Assembly (NCBI RefSeq): GCF_900162815.1
Contig: NZ_FUGD01000055.1
Coordinates: forward strand, 20,125-84,124
Length of the DNA stretch: 64,000 nucleotides
Source: Psychrobacter pasteurii
Lineage (GTDB): Bacteria; Pseudomonadota; Gammaproteobacteria; Pseudomonadales; Moraxellaceae
Direction: 5' to 3'
How positions within the stretch are numbered: position 1 is the stretch's first letter; every line of letters starts with the position of its first letter. Of the stretch, positions 1 through 8,399 are shown piece after piece. Under the pieces are notes generated by a model. That model searched no databases. It saw nothing but the letters and a program-made list of their open reading frames with translations, and had not been told where the DNA came from. The position numbers and the translations under genes are program-made.

Positions 1-78
1 AGCAACTTCAATGCTGCTAATTAAACATTCTGAATTACGTAAGGTTTGTTCAATTTCTTTATTGCTAATTTGGCTCAT
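1..78 (-). CDS. Partial N-terminus, possibly a BolA/IbaG-type protein
   Basis: An ATG at position 78 on the minus strand opens a frame of 26 codons that runs off the window edge without a stop. The peptide begins MSQISNKEIEQTLRN and continues to a segment reading ISSIEVA. A short helix followed by a strand of this kind is what the BolA/IbaG family shows at its N-terminus, but 26 residues are too few to be sure. A purine-rich stretch containing AAAGGATC lies about 20 bases upstream. The call is a guess; the existence of a start here is more likely than the family. Confidence 0.35.
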   Translation of the reverse strand, partial: MSQISNKEIEQTLRNSECLISSIEVA

Positions 79-160
79 AGTGGTAACACGCATTTGTTTT
101 GTTGAAAGGATCTATTTTAACAGGATTTGCCAAATTCGGCCAACCCTGTTATCAACTTTT

Positions 161-363
161 CAGGGCAATCGCACTACAAATCGATTTTAGCTACATTTTA
201 ATTAATTATTGACCTTTTACAGATGTTATCACCAACTTTCGGACGCAAATAACAAAAACACGAGATATATAAAAATATTTTAGTTATAGTTTCTAACTAT
301 TTAATCCCTTTAATTTAGATAATCTAATTTAAAGCAGCTATTTTCTATAGTGCGATTGCCCTG
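161..363. mobile_element. MITE-like element, 203 bp, with 16-bp perfect terminal inverted repeats
   Basis: The ends are CAGGGCAATCGCACTA (161-176) and its exact reverse complement (348-363). The element is flanked on both sides by the same 10 bases, ATCAACTTTT (151-160 and 364-373), the mark of a target-site duplication. Inside the perfect repeats the ends stay loosely similar for another 25 bases or so. There is no open frame of useful length and the interior is very AT-rich, so it must depend on a transposase elsewhere. A 10-bp duplication would fit an IS4-type transposase, among others. It fills most of the 316-bp gap between the partial gene at the window start and the hypothetical gene at 395. 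Confidence 0.8.
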
Positions 364-394
364 ATCAACTTTTATACCAACAACACGAATTGAG

Positions 395-1057
395 TTATTT
401 TTCAATAATGAAAGGGCGATAGAAATTCACTAAACGATTCAAAGATTGATTAGGCAACTGTGGGAATAGCTTGTTAATAGCTACTTCAAGTGCTTTGTTG
501 ATACCAGCTTTAGCGACAGGCACTGATTTACGCTTAATTAGCCCCAAAGGTAGAGTTTCTGAAAAACGAGTGATAAAGTGGTCTACAACTGCATGATTCA
601 TGGCAAATAGGGCTTCAACCAGTTTTTCTTTATCTACTGAATCGGGGGTAGTTGCATCAAAACCTTCTAAAATAGTTTTGGCAGTAGCCTCATTTAATTT
701 AAAGCCTACTCGCATATTGCCAGCATTGTCCTCAAAGACAGTTTCATTTTTCATGTATTCAAAGTTCGGCAAAACTTCTTTGTTTTTATCTTTACCTAAC
801 AAGATGTTCAACATGGTTTCAGTGGCACCTTCAATTTTCACCACGATACCACGCATTTTTTCTTGACGTTCTGGATCTGGAATCACATTGATTAAATTGA
901 CCAGCATATTATCGATTAGCTCACGTCCAATTTGTTGGGCAATATCATTACGCAGAGGATAATACGGTTCATCTTTGCCAGAGCTAATAATGTGCTCTGC
1001 TTCAAAGATCATGTCTGCTAGTTTCTCGGTAGGTTCAAATCCAAAATAGTAGGTCAT
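395..1057 (-). CDS. Hypothetical protein, 220 aa
   Basis: I do not recognise this family. The protein is mostly helical and soluble: no signal peptide or membrane segment is visible. It has a mixed-charge middle (MKNETVFEDNAGNMRVGFKLN) and a basic C-terminal third (LIKRKSVPVAKAGINKALE). The start has a plausible ribosome site (AAAAGGAC about 7 bases before ATG on the minus strand). It stands alone, divergent from the lipoprotein gene at 1351, with a MITE just past its stop. The 293 bases between it and 1351 hold only AT-rich promoter-like sequence. Confidence 0.6.
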   Translation of the reverse strand: MTYYFGFEPTEKLADMIFEAEHIISSGKDEPYYPLRNDIAQQIGRELIDNMLVNLINVIPDPERQEKMRGIVVKIEGATETMLNILLGKDKNKEVLPNFEYMKNETVFEDNAGNMRVGFKLNEATAKTILEGFDATTPDSVDKEKLVEALFAMNHAVVDHFITRFSETLPLGLIKRKSVPVAKAGINKALEVAINKLFPQLPNQSLNRLVNFYRPFIIEK

Positions 1058-1350
1058 CGTAAGTCCTTTTAGGGGTGATTAATCGATTTTTTAAGATATA
1101 TTCCAGAAAGTATTGCTCAGTAAGATATTGAGCAACTAAATGTATTTAGTTATTGTGCTAATATAACTTAATTGTTATAGAGTCACGTAATTCGTTTGAA
1201 TACTGCTTGGTCATCAGCATAGACGCTGTGAAAGGTTTATTCAATATCTTGTTAAACAATTGTTATTCAACACTATAGTTCATTAGATTAGGTAGCCACC
1301 TGCTTGCCAGCGAATTTCTAAAACTTAAACCTCAGGATCAGTTACGCATT

Positions 1351-3054
1351 ATGAAAATAAAGTCAGCTTTCCATGGAGTATCGCAAACCTCCCATAAATA
1401 TACTTTGATACTTCTTTCAAGTAGCGTTCTAACGCTTATTGGCTGTCATTCGACCTCAACTACTCAGTTTGCTTCAAATCCTGCTCTTAAAAATGGTCCT
1501 TTAATTTCTTCTGCTGACTACCAAAAAAACATTCAACGTAATCAACAAAGCTATCAAAATCAGTTTAGTTCCCAGTCAGGGATTAATAATGATGAAGTAG
1601 CCAAGTCAGCACTTATAAAAGCGATAACCCAGCACCTGACTACACCTCATGTTGCCGTTAGTCAAAGCCGAGTTCATGACTCCCCTTTTATAAATAAGGG
1701 CAGTATTGATGAAGGTTATCAAAGTGCATATGAGACGGTTCTAGATATAGCCATCCAAGAAGCCTATGAAGCAGAGAACCTTTTAGAATCAGAAGCTTAT
1801 GCTCTGGAAGATGAAAGCTCTGAAGACTATAACCCTAATGAGTATAACTATGAAGACTATGATCCCTATGGTGAATACGAGGAGGACACAGATTATCAGC
1901 AGCTGATGGACACTTTGTATAAATGGTATAACCGCACGCCAGCACAGATTGAAGCCAGCAATTACTACTTCAATCAGAACATGAGATTAAATAAAATTAG
2001 CGAATTCGACCCTAATAATAAAAAAGTGAGTATGGTTTATAGCTATGATTTTGCTTCTCCCACAACTTACTACTCGATACAGCTGCCTTTAGCATTGGAT
2101 TTCAATCGCGCTGAGCTAACCTTAGATCCGAGTGCCTTATTGCCAATGGTAGCTTTAATACTTCCTGAGCACGCGCCTTTGCCTGAAGAGCTTGAGGCTA
2201 CTACTGTGGCTTTTAAACTGCCGGAGCAGGTTGTTGAGCAAGTGCCGCCAAAAGTGATATACGACGCTTTTATTTCAGCCATTAGTTATAGTCTAAGCGA
2301 GCTTGAGCCGGCAAACTTCACAGCTTTGGATATTTCCAGAGATGATTATGCCAAAGAGGTAGGCGCTCATTCCGCAGTGAAGCTAAATCTAGATAGCAAG
2401 CAAACCGGTAAGCTGCTTGGTGTTATCCTCAAACACATGTCTAACACTCTTCAAGAGCATGTGGACCTGCGACCTGATTTATATCCCAATTCAAGCCCAA
2501 TTAAATTTGCTTTAGAAAACTGGCAGCAAACTAATAAAAAATTCCAAAGTGGTGATATGGGATCTTTGTTTCAGCTAATAGAAGCTGTTACCCCTTTGTC
2601 TTTTAATCAAAGTAATTATTACTATTTTGATGGCCGTGGAAAGCTAATAGCCTCTCAGTCCAGCACCTTAGCAGGAGGTGACTTTATGGGAGCAACGAAG
2701 ACCTTATTAAGTCAGACCATCTATGATGAGCGCAGCTTTAAAGATCATCCATTAAGTGAGGTATATCAGCAATCCTTTGGACAACCTTTCACACAACAAA
2801 AGCCTGCCAGCGTCGATGGCAATGCTTGGATGAAAAAAACCCAAGACCGAAAAGATAAGTTAAATCAAGCGTATGCTGCGCGTAGTGAGTACGACAGTGA
2901 GGATGCTTTGTATGGTAGTGCGCCACAAGAGCCTATTGAAGACGAAGAATATCGACCTTCTATTAGAATTATCGATTATGGCAATGTGAATGACTACGAC
3001 AAGGAAGGTGAGGCGGGTTATGAATACAAATATGAGCGAAAAAACGCTGAATAA
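1351..3054 (+). CDS. Large predicted lipoprotein, 567 aa
   Basis: The N-terminus is a lipoprotein signal peptide: a basic start, a hydrophobic run (LILLSSSVLTLIG) and a lipobox with Cys at residue 32. After it come a low-complexity linker and, at about residues 145-185, a stretch very rich in Glu, Asp and Tyr. The rest is a soluble domain of about 370 residues that I cannot assign, with a second Glu/Tyr-rich tail. It is probably anchored in the outer membrane facing the periplasm. The stop lies 41 bases before the start of the next lipoprotein gene, so the two are probably co-transcribed and may act together. Confidence 0.75.
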   Translation: MKIKSAFHGVSQTSHKYTLILLSSSVLTLIGCHSTSTTQFASNPALKNGPLISSADYQKNIQRNQQSYQNQFSSQSGINNDEVAKSALIKAITQHLTTPHVAVSQSRVHDSPFINKGSIDEGYQSAYETVLDIAIQEAYEAENLLESEAYALEDESSEDYNPNEYNYEDYDPYGEYEEDTDYQQLMDTLYKWYNRTPAQIEASNYYFNQNMRLNKISEFDPNNKKVSMVYSYDFASPTTYYSIQLPLALDFNRAELTLDPSALLPMVALILPEHAPLPEELEATTVAFKLPEQVVEQVPPKVIYDAFISAISYSLSELEPANFTALDISRDDYAKEVGAHSAVKLNLDSKQTGKLLGVILKHMSNTLQEHVDLRPDLYPNSSPIKFALENWQQTNKKFQSGDMGSLFQLIEAVTPLSFNQSNYYYFDGRGKLIASQSSTLAGGDFMGATKTLLSQTIYDERSFKDHPLSEVYQQSFGQPFTQQKPASVDGNAWMKKTQDRKDKLNQAYAARSEYDSEDALYGSAPQEPIEDEEYRPSIRIIDYGNVNDYDKEGEAGYEYKYERKNAE

Positions 3055-3094
3055 CCAACTCATAACCTCACATTTGATACTCATAAGGATCTTC

Positions 3095-4993
3095 ATGAAA
3101 ACCCTAAGTAAAAAACCTTACTTTTATAAAAAGAAAAACAAATTAGCTGCCTTGTCTTTAGCCATTCCTTTAGCGCTTAGTGCCTGTCAGGTAGCCCCTA
3201 GTAGCAATCAAAATGTAATTGCTTCTAAAATAAGCCAATTACCCGTCGAGCAGCAGTCTCAGATGGCCAAAGACACTTTATTTGAGGCTCTAAAAAAGAA
3301 AAGTCGGAGTGATTATGCTTATCAAGTAAATGTATTAGGCTCTAATGAACAAAGAAGAGAGCGACTTTCCAATGCTACGCCGCAACAGTTGGCGATGAGT
3401 GACAATCCAATCAATCATTGTGAACATGTTCATGATGAAGCTTACGTCGATTTGTTGCAGAGGGCAGAGCAATCGGGCCTGGAAATATATAATGCCAAAT
3501 ACTCCGCAGAAAGGCAGTCTATCAAGCAAGCCTATCAGCAGTGCGTTGCCGCTTTAGAGGCACCTTACTCACAAGAGTCTTATGAGCAGTGGTTACAAAA
3601 AGCACTTGAGCAAGCAAATATTGATTTGGCTAAGGCTGAAGCAGGTATTAAAGAGGAGGCTATTGAGGAGCAAGATAGCTTGAATGAACAGGAGCTAACG
3701 GATGACTTTCAATCGCCAGATGAGGCTATTGAGGAGCAAGATAGCTTGAATGAACAGGAGCTAACGGATGACTTTCAATCGCCAGATACTGTTTCTCTTG
3801 ATACAGTCTTTGAAGATATAGCTGAAAGTGTCTTACCAGGTTATGATGCCTCTCATACCAAACTTGATGCACGCAAAGCCAAGCTTTTAAATGCTTATTT
3901 ATTAAACCCAACCAATCTTACTGCCTCTGGTGTGTATCGAGCTTCTAATGGCAAAGTGAGTATTATGCCGACTATTGCCTATCAAAGTCGCAATCTACAG
4001 CTACTAAACAGCCATTTTATTTATATGGATGCTAGACAAGGTGCGGTATACGTGTGGGCTGATACCTTTGCCTATCTTTTATCCTCTTCGATAGATCCAA
4101 ATTTAGGTTTAACATTCAAAAACAAGTGGATAAAAATCAATATCAATGATGGCAGTCTACCAAAAAACTTCCTTCCAGATTTGCTAAAAGCTCATCTGTT
4201 GGCCAAAGATAAAATGCATGTCAGCACGAGTGCAGATCAATACCGTTTTATTTCTACCTCTGATCTGCAAAATAATTCCCCCAAACCAGATACAAAGCAT
4301 CAGCCTTACTTAAAAGATGCTTCGCTGATGATTGAGCGTAAGCTGACTAAGCAGCAATATGAGAAGGAAATACAACTGTATCTCACCACTGTATATGATC
4401 AGATGACACAGAAATACCCTCAGCTGCTTGAGGTGAAAAACAGCAATGAAGAACAAAGCAGTACTGGGGAGAACAGCACTCAAACCCTTAGTAGCAAGTA
4501 TATATTTACTCAAATTTTCAAAGCAATAGAAAAGTTAAAACAGGATAGCTCCTCATCAAAGCTAGAGGACTCTATTACTACTAAGACAGTGGAAAGTAAT
4601 CACGGTGAGGCGGCTAATGACAACAAGCCAAATATTGAGTATGCTGTTAAGGATGCTAAATTAGCAGAGCATGAATGGCTGTGGCGTAATGTCTATGGGC
4701 TAGATAGTCAGCAACGTATCGTTTGGCAATTAGGACAACACCAGTTAGATTCAAATGCCAGTGCGCTTCATGGGTCAAATGATCTGTTAACTAGGGTGCG
4801 TTTAGAGGTATTGACTCGATATACCAAGGCTTCGGCTACTATTCCTATTTTTGAAGTATTGCCCACAGGAGCCTCAATGCCTTCTAAGTCAAATAGTGTG
4901 GATATAAAAAACTATTTTGAAAACTTAAAGTTAAGTTATGACAAAGGAGAGGGAAGTGAGCAAGGGAAAGTCTTGTTTGAAACCCTAAAATAA
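3095..4993 (+). CDS. Large predicted lipoprotein with internal 22-residue duplication, 632 aa
   Basis: The frame is open from 2990, but the ATG at 3095 is preferred: it follows AAGGATCTTC and opens a good lipoprotein signal (KKKNKLAALSLAIPLALSAC, lipidated Cys at residue 31 of this start). The mature part has a helical, Glu/Gln-rich N-terminal region, then two identical copies of an acidic 22-residue unit, then an unassigned domain to the C-terminus. It follows the other large lipoprotein at 1351 and is followed by a hairpin terminator, so the pair forms a two-gene unit. No enzyme motif was found. Confidence 0.75.
   Translation: MKTLSKKPYFYKKKNKLAALSLAIPLALSACQVAPSSNQNVIASKISQLPVEQQSQMAKDTLFEALKKKSRSDYAYQVNVLGSNEQRRERLSNATPQQLAMSDNPINHCEHVHDEAYVDLLQRAEQSGLEIYNAKYSAERQSIKQAYQQCVAALEAPYSQESYEQWLQKALEQANIDLAKAEAGIKEEAIEEQDSLNEQELTDDFQSPDEAIEEQDSLNEQELTDDFQSPDTVSLDTVFEDIAESVLPGYDASHTKLDARKAKLLNAYLLNPTNLTASGVYRASNGKVSIMPTIAYQSRNLQLLNSHFIYMDARQGAVYVWADTFAYLLSSSIDPNLGLTFKNKWIKININDGSLPKNFLPDLLKAHLLAKDKMHVSTSADQYRFISTSDLQNNSPKPDTKHQPYLKDASLMIERKLTKQQYEKEIQLYLTTVYDQMTQKYPQLLEVKNSNEEQSSTGENSTQTLSSKYIFTQIFKAIEKLKQDSSSSKLEDSITTKTVESNHGEAANDNKPNIEYAVKDAKLAEHEWLWRNVYGLDSQQRIVWQLGQHQLDSNASALHGSNDLLTRVRLEVLTRYTKASATIPIFEVLPTGASMPSKSNSVDIKNYFENLKLSYDKGEGSEQGKVLFETLK
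3656..3787 (+). repeat. Perfect 66-bp tandem duplication inside a lipoprotein gene
   Basis: Two head-to-tail copies (3656-3721 and 3722-3787) are identical at every base. Each encodes an acidic 22-residue unit, EAIEEQDSLNEQELTDDF plus QSPD, in frame. Perfect identity suggests a recent slippage or recombination event, so copy number may vary between strains. Confidence 0.95.
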
Positions 4994-5018
4994 ACCAAAT
5001 AGCGCACAAGGGACAGAA

Positions 5019-5053
5019 AAAAGCCGGTTAAATATAGTTTAACTGGCTTTTTT
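5019..5053 (+). terminator. Rho-independent terminator after the lipoprotein pair
   Basis: The arms AAGCCGGTTAAA and GTTTAACTGGCTT pair with one G-T or mismatch and are followed by a T run. It lies about 25 bases past the stop of the 3095 gene. Confidence 0.8.
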
Positions 5054-5259
5054 ATTAGCTATAATGGGATTCGTTAATTTACAATAAAGCAAGAATTCAG
5101 TAATAAAGTCTAGCTAAACAAGCAAGTTTAAAATAGCTCTATTATTGATTCTTTAACCTATAATTCCTTTTATAAGACAAGGCTCTTATAGTTATGAAGT
5201 AAGCTGTGTCATTAAACTTAGCAGCTGGCCATAAATATAGGCTTTTCAAGGAGTGAAGT

Positions 5260-6927
5260 ATGAACAGTGCAATTGTATTACTGTTGGGCGTCTTAGCCAT
5301 GCTCGTCGGTTTTTTCTTTTATTCTAAATTTTTTGCCAAATATATTTTGGGGTTAGATAACTCAATACCTACTCCAGCACATACGATGAAGGATGGTATC
5401 GACTATGTTCCTACCAATAAGTATGTGTTATGGGGACACCATTTCACCTCAGTTGCAGGGGCAGCACCGATTATTGGTCCGGCCATTGCGGTTATCTGGG
5501 GTTGGGTGCCTGCGGTGCTTTGGGTAGTCCTCGGAACTATTTTTATGGCAGGTATTCATGATATGTCTGCTATTTGGGCCAGTATGCGCAATAAGGGTCA
5601 ATCGATTGGCTCAATTGCCGGCTCAGTTATGGGTGGCCGAGTACGTACCTTGATGATGGTAGTGATTTTCTTACTGCTATTAATGGTAAACGCTGTATTC
5701 GGTGTCGTTATCGCCAACATGATGATCAAAACCCCTACGGCAGTTATTCCAGTTTGGGGCGCCTTAGTAGTTGCCTTTATCATTGGCCAGTGTATCTATC
5801 GCTTAAAGATGAATCTGGCTTTGGTTTCAGTCTTTGGGGTTGCTGCTTTATACGGTCTGATTTATCTAGGCACTTTAATGCCAGTGGTATTGCCTGAAAC
5901 CATCTTCGGGTTGCCAGATAACGCGGTATGGATTTTATTCTTATTCATCTACGCAGCTGTGGCTTCGTTACTGCCTGTTTGGATGTTATTACAGCCTAGA
6001 GACTACATTAATGGTCTGCAGCTGTTTGTGGGGTTAATTTTATTATTTGGTGCCATCTTACTGGCGACACCAGATATCGTGGCTCCAGCTATCAACCACA
6101 ATTTACCTGCCAGCACACCGTCAATCATGCCATTATTGTTCGTAACGATTGCTTGTGGTGCTATCTCAGGATTCCACGGATTGGTGTCTACGGGTACCAC
6201 TTCTAAGCAAATCGACAAAGAAGAAGATGTGCGTTTTGTGGGTTACTTCGGTGCAGTGGGTGAAGGTCTATTAGCACTAGGTGCGGTGTTAGCGACTACA
6301 GCAGGCTTTGCTAGCTTAGCTGAGTGGGAAGGCATCTATCAAAAGTTTGGTGACGGCTCAATTGGTGCTTTCATCGACGGTGGTGCAACCATCTTAAATA
6401 ATGGAATTGGCATCGAGCTTGTGTTATCACAAACGATATTGACCGTTATGGCAGCGTTATTCGCGGGCACCACAATGGATACTGGGGTTCGTCTACAACG
6501 CTATATCTTCCAAGAGTTTGGTGATGTTTATAACTTACCTGTGTTGAAGAAAAGTGTGGTAGCGACCTTACTGGCTGTGGGTACCTGTTTGTTAATTGCC
6601 TTTGGGGCCGGTGGTATCGATGGATCTGGCGGTATGATCATTTGGCCACTATTTGGTACCACGAACCAGTTAATGGCTGCCTTAACCTTAATGATTGTGA
6701 CAGTGATTTTATTACGCAAAGGTAAAACCGTTTGGTACACCTTAGCGCCACTGACTTTCTTATTGGTAATGGCGGTATTTGCCTTAATCCTTCAGTTGAA
6801 AACTTTCTATACTGATGGTAACTGGCTGCTAATCGTGATGGATATCATCATTTTAATCGCAACCATTATGGTTACCTTTGAGAGCTTCTCTGTCTTACGC
6901 CGTGAGTGGAAGCAACATAGAAGTTAG
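5260..6927 (+). CDS. cstA: CstA-family carbon starvation protein (peptide/pyruvate carrier family)
   Basis: A polytopic inner-membrane protein of 555 residues with the CstA signature in its N-terminal third: a GWGHHF-like segment (WGHHFTSVAGAAPIIGPAI), then GIHDMSAIWASMRNKG. It has roughly fourteen to sixteen hydrophobic segments. CstA-family members import peptides or pyruvate. At 555 residues it is the shorter form, without the long C-terminal extension of E. coli CstA (about 700). The start follows AAGGAGTGAAGT. It is followed by a UUCG-capped hairpin at 6953, then by a small Cys-Cys-tailed protein and an ArsA-like ATPase on the same strand. Family assignment is firm; the substrate is unknown. 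Confidence 0.92.
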   Translation: MNSAIVLLLGVLAMLVGFFFYSKFFAKYILGLDNSIPTPAHTMKDGIDYVPTNKYVLWGHHFTSVAGAAPIIGPAIAVIWGWVPAVLWVVLGTIFMAGIHDMSAIWASMRNKGQSIGSIAGSVMGGRVRTLMMVVIFLLLLMVNAVFGVVIANMMIKTPTAVIPVWGALVVAFIIGQCIYRLKMNLALVSVFGVAALYGLIYLGTLMPVVLPETIFGLPDNAVWILFLFIYAAVASLLPVWMLLQPRDYINGLQLFVGLILLFGAILLATPDIVAPAINHNLPASTPSIMPLLFVTIACGAISGFHGLVSTGTTSKQIDKEEDVRFVGYFGAVGEGLLALGAVLATTAGFASLAEWEGIYQKFGDGSIGAFIDGGATILNNGIGIELVLSQTILTVMAALFAGTTMDTGVRLQRYIFQEFGDVYNLPVLKKSVVATLLAVGTCLLIAFGAGGIDGSGGMIIWPLFGTTNQLMAALTLMIVTVILLRKGKTVWYTLAPLTFLLVMAVFALILQLKTFYTDGNWLLIVMDIIILIATIMVTFESFSVLRREWKQHRS

Positions 6928-6952
6928 ATTTATTTAAAATAAGACTGCTTAT

Positions 6953-6983
6953 AAAAAACGCTAACTTCGGTTGGCGTTTTTTT
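6953..6983 (+). terminator. Hairpin with TTCG loop between cstA and the downstream small gene
   Basis: Arms CGCTAAC and GTTGGCG (one G-T pair) enclose a TTCG tetraloop and are followed by a run of T. It should partly or fully separate transcription of cstA from the genes at 7059 and 7374. Confidence 0.8.
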
Positions 6984-7058
6984 ATGAAGACTTATTGTCA
7001 GGATGTGGTATTTTATTAGGTATCATCAAATATTTATATAGATTAAAGGGAGAGGGCT

Positions 7059-7325
7059 ATGAGTAAGGATCAGTCACTATTTAGTCGATTTGTGGAAGGT
7101 TTAAACGAGTTTTATCATGCCCCTTATCGCCAGACATTGGCAAGAGCAGCGCGTGATGAAGAAGATTTATTCATGCTACTGCTATTTTCAGAAAGCCTAG
7201 GCATTGATAATCCCGCCAGCTTTTATACCTTAGAGCTACAGCCCATATTTTTAGAAAAATTCCACGAATGGCACTTACGTATGGGCATGCCTCGCTGTCC
7301 ACTACAACACGGCGGCTGTTGCTAA
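7059..7325 (+). CDS. Small protein with C-terminal GGCC tail (cory-CC-star type), 88 aa
   Basis: A small protein with no membrane segment that ends in RCPLQHGGCC, with the two Cys at the very end. This matches the family named cory-CC-star protein, as I recall it, defined by the same Cys-Cys-stop ending. The start has a strong ribosome site (GGGAGAGGGCT before ATG). It sits between a CstA-type carrier and an ArsA-like ATPase. The E. coli CstA/BtsT partners YbdD and YjiX are also very small proteins encoded just after the carrier and also end in Cys-Cys, so this one may play the analogous role. That comparison is from memory and is inference. No function is established from sequence. Confidence 0.75.
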   Translation: MSKDQSLFSRFVEGLNEFYHAPYRQTLARAARDEEDLFMLLLFSESLGIDNPASFYTLELQPIFLEKFHEWHLRMGMPRCPLQHGGCC

Positions 7326-7373
7326 AAGATGGGCACACACAGAGACATTAAAAAGACTTAAAGAAGACCAACT

Positions 7374-8378
7374 ATGAAAACACTATCAAGCCTAGTCAAG
7401 CAGCTACAGAACACGCCGATAAAATTTGTCGGCGGCAAAGGCGGGGTGGGTAAGACCACCACTGCGGCAGCTTTGGCCTCTCAGTTTGCTGAGCAGCATC
7501 AAAAAACACTGGTTATCTCTACCGATCCGGCGCATAGCTTGGGTGATGTGTTTGATATGAATTTAAAAAAAAGCTCTGCTAAAAATATGCCCGTCGCATT
7601 AACTGAGAGCTTGGATGCGCTAGAGTTAGATCCTGATCTTATTATCGATGAGCATTTTGCTAGGGTTGAGCGAACCATCAGCAGCTACGCCAACCCGGAT
7701 ATGATGCAAAAAATTAGGGAGCATCTGCAACTGTCAAAAAGTGCACCAGGAGCGCAAGAGGCAGCTATGTTAGAGGCCATTTGTCGTTATTTGGTCGACA
7801 GTGTAGAAAAAGGCATTTATCAGCACATAATTTTTGATACAGCGCCGACCGGACATACTCTAAGACTTCTCATGCTTCCTGAGATGATGGAGGCTTGGAC
7901 CGATGGGCTACTTACCCAGCAGCGGCGCCAGGCCAAGTTAAAAGGAGCAGCAGATAACTTTGCCACCAAAAAGTCTGGCCTAACCAACCCTTTTGAGGAC
8001 GCAAAACCTGTCGATAAGTGGCAGCAAGCGGTCGATGTGCTAAATGCCCGCAAGAACTTGTTTAAAAGAGCAGGGGAGCTGCTGCATGATAGACAAAAAA
8101 CCGCAGTGGTTTTAGTAATGACCGCAGATAACTTGCCCATTGAAGAGACGCGCCGAGCTGTAAATCAGCTAAAAGAAGCCAAATTAGCGCCTGCAGCCTT
8201 AATGGTGAATCAGCTGATTCAAGCTGAGCAAAGTGATGAGTTTTGGCAAAATAGAGCAGTGCGCCAACAAAGCCTGCTAAAAGACATTCAGCAGCACTTT
8301 GTTGATTATCCTATCTATGGCGTTTATCTCCAGCCCTCTGATGTGCGCGGAAGACAGGCGCTTGCTAAGCTCGACTAA
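7374..8378 (+). CDS. ArsA/Get3-family ATPase, single-domain, 334 aa
   Basis: The N-terminus has the deviant P-loop of the ArsA/Get3/MinD group, GGKGGVGKTT at residues 20-29, followed by STDPAHSLGDVF (switch I, with the catalytic Asp). FDTAPTGHTLRLL is the switch II motif. The protein has one nucleotide-binding domain, so it resembles Get3 and short ArsA proteins rather than the duplicated plasmid ArsA. No paired CxxC as in eukaryotic Get3 and no clear three-Cys metalloid site is visible, and no ars genes are near. It follows the Cys-Cys small protein by 48 bases. Likely a dimeric ATPase that handles a client protein; the client is unknown. Confidence 0.85.
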   Translation: MKTLSSLVKQLQNTPIKFVGGKGGVGKTTTAAALASQFAEQHQKTLVISTDPAHSLGDVFDMNLKKSSAKNMPVALTESLDALELDPDLIIDEHFARVERTISSYANPDMMQKIREHLQLSKSAPGAQEAAMLEAICRYLVDSVEKGIYQHIIFDTAPTGHTLRLLMLPEMMEAWTDGLLTQQRRQAKLKGAADNFATKKSGLTNPFEDAKPVDKWQQAVDVLNARKNLFKRAGELLHDRQKTAVVLVMTADNLPIEETRRAVNQLKEAKLAPAALMVNQLIQAEQSDEFWQNRAVRQQSLLKDIQQHFVDYPIYGVYLQPSDVRGRQALAKLD

Positions 8379-8399
8379 TCTTTTGGATTAGTCTTTTTC
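8373..8399 (+). terminator. Terminator overlapping the stop of the ArsA-like gene
   Basis: Arms GACTAATC and GATTAGTC with a 5-base loop are followed by TTTTTC. The stop codon of the 7374 gene lies inside the left arm and the convergent gene ends at 8388 within the right arm. Confidence 0.75.

Noticed and set aside
2070..2282. Minus-strand frames inside the lipoprotein genes, and similar opposite-strand frames in acnD, prpC and the fad-type genes
   Set aside because: They are antisense shadows of well-supported genes with no ribosome sites or domains.
7374..8378. ArsA-like ATPase as part of an arsenic resistance operon
   Set aside because: No arsB, arsC, arsD or arsR is present and no three-Cys metalloid site is evident; the neighbours are CstA and a Cys-Cys-tailed protein.
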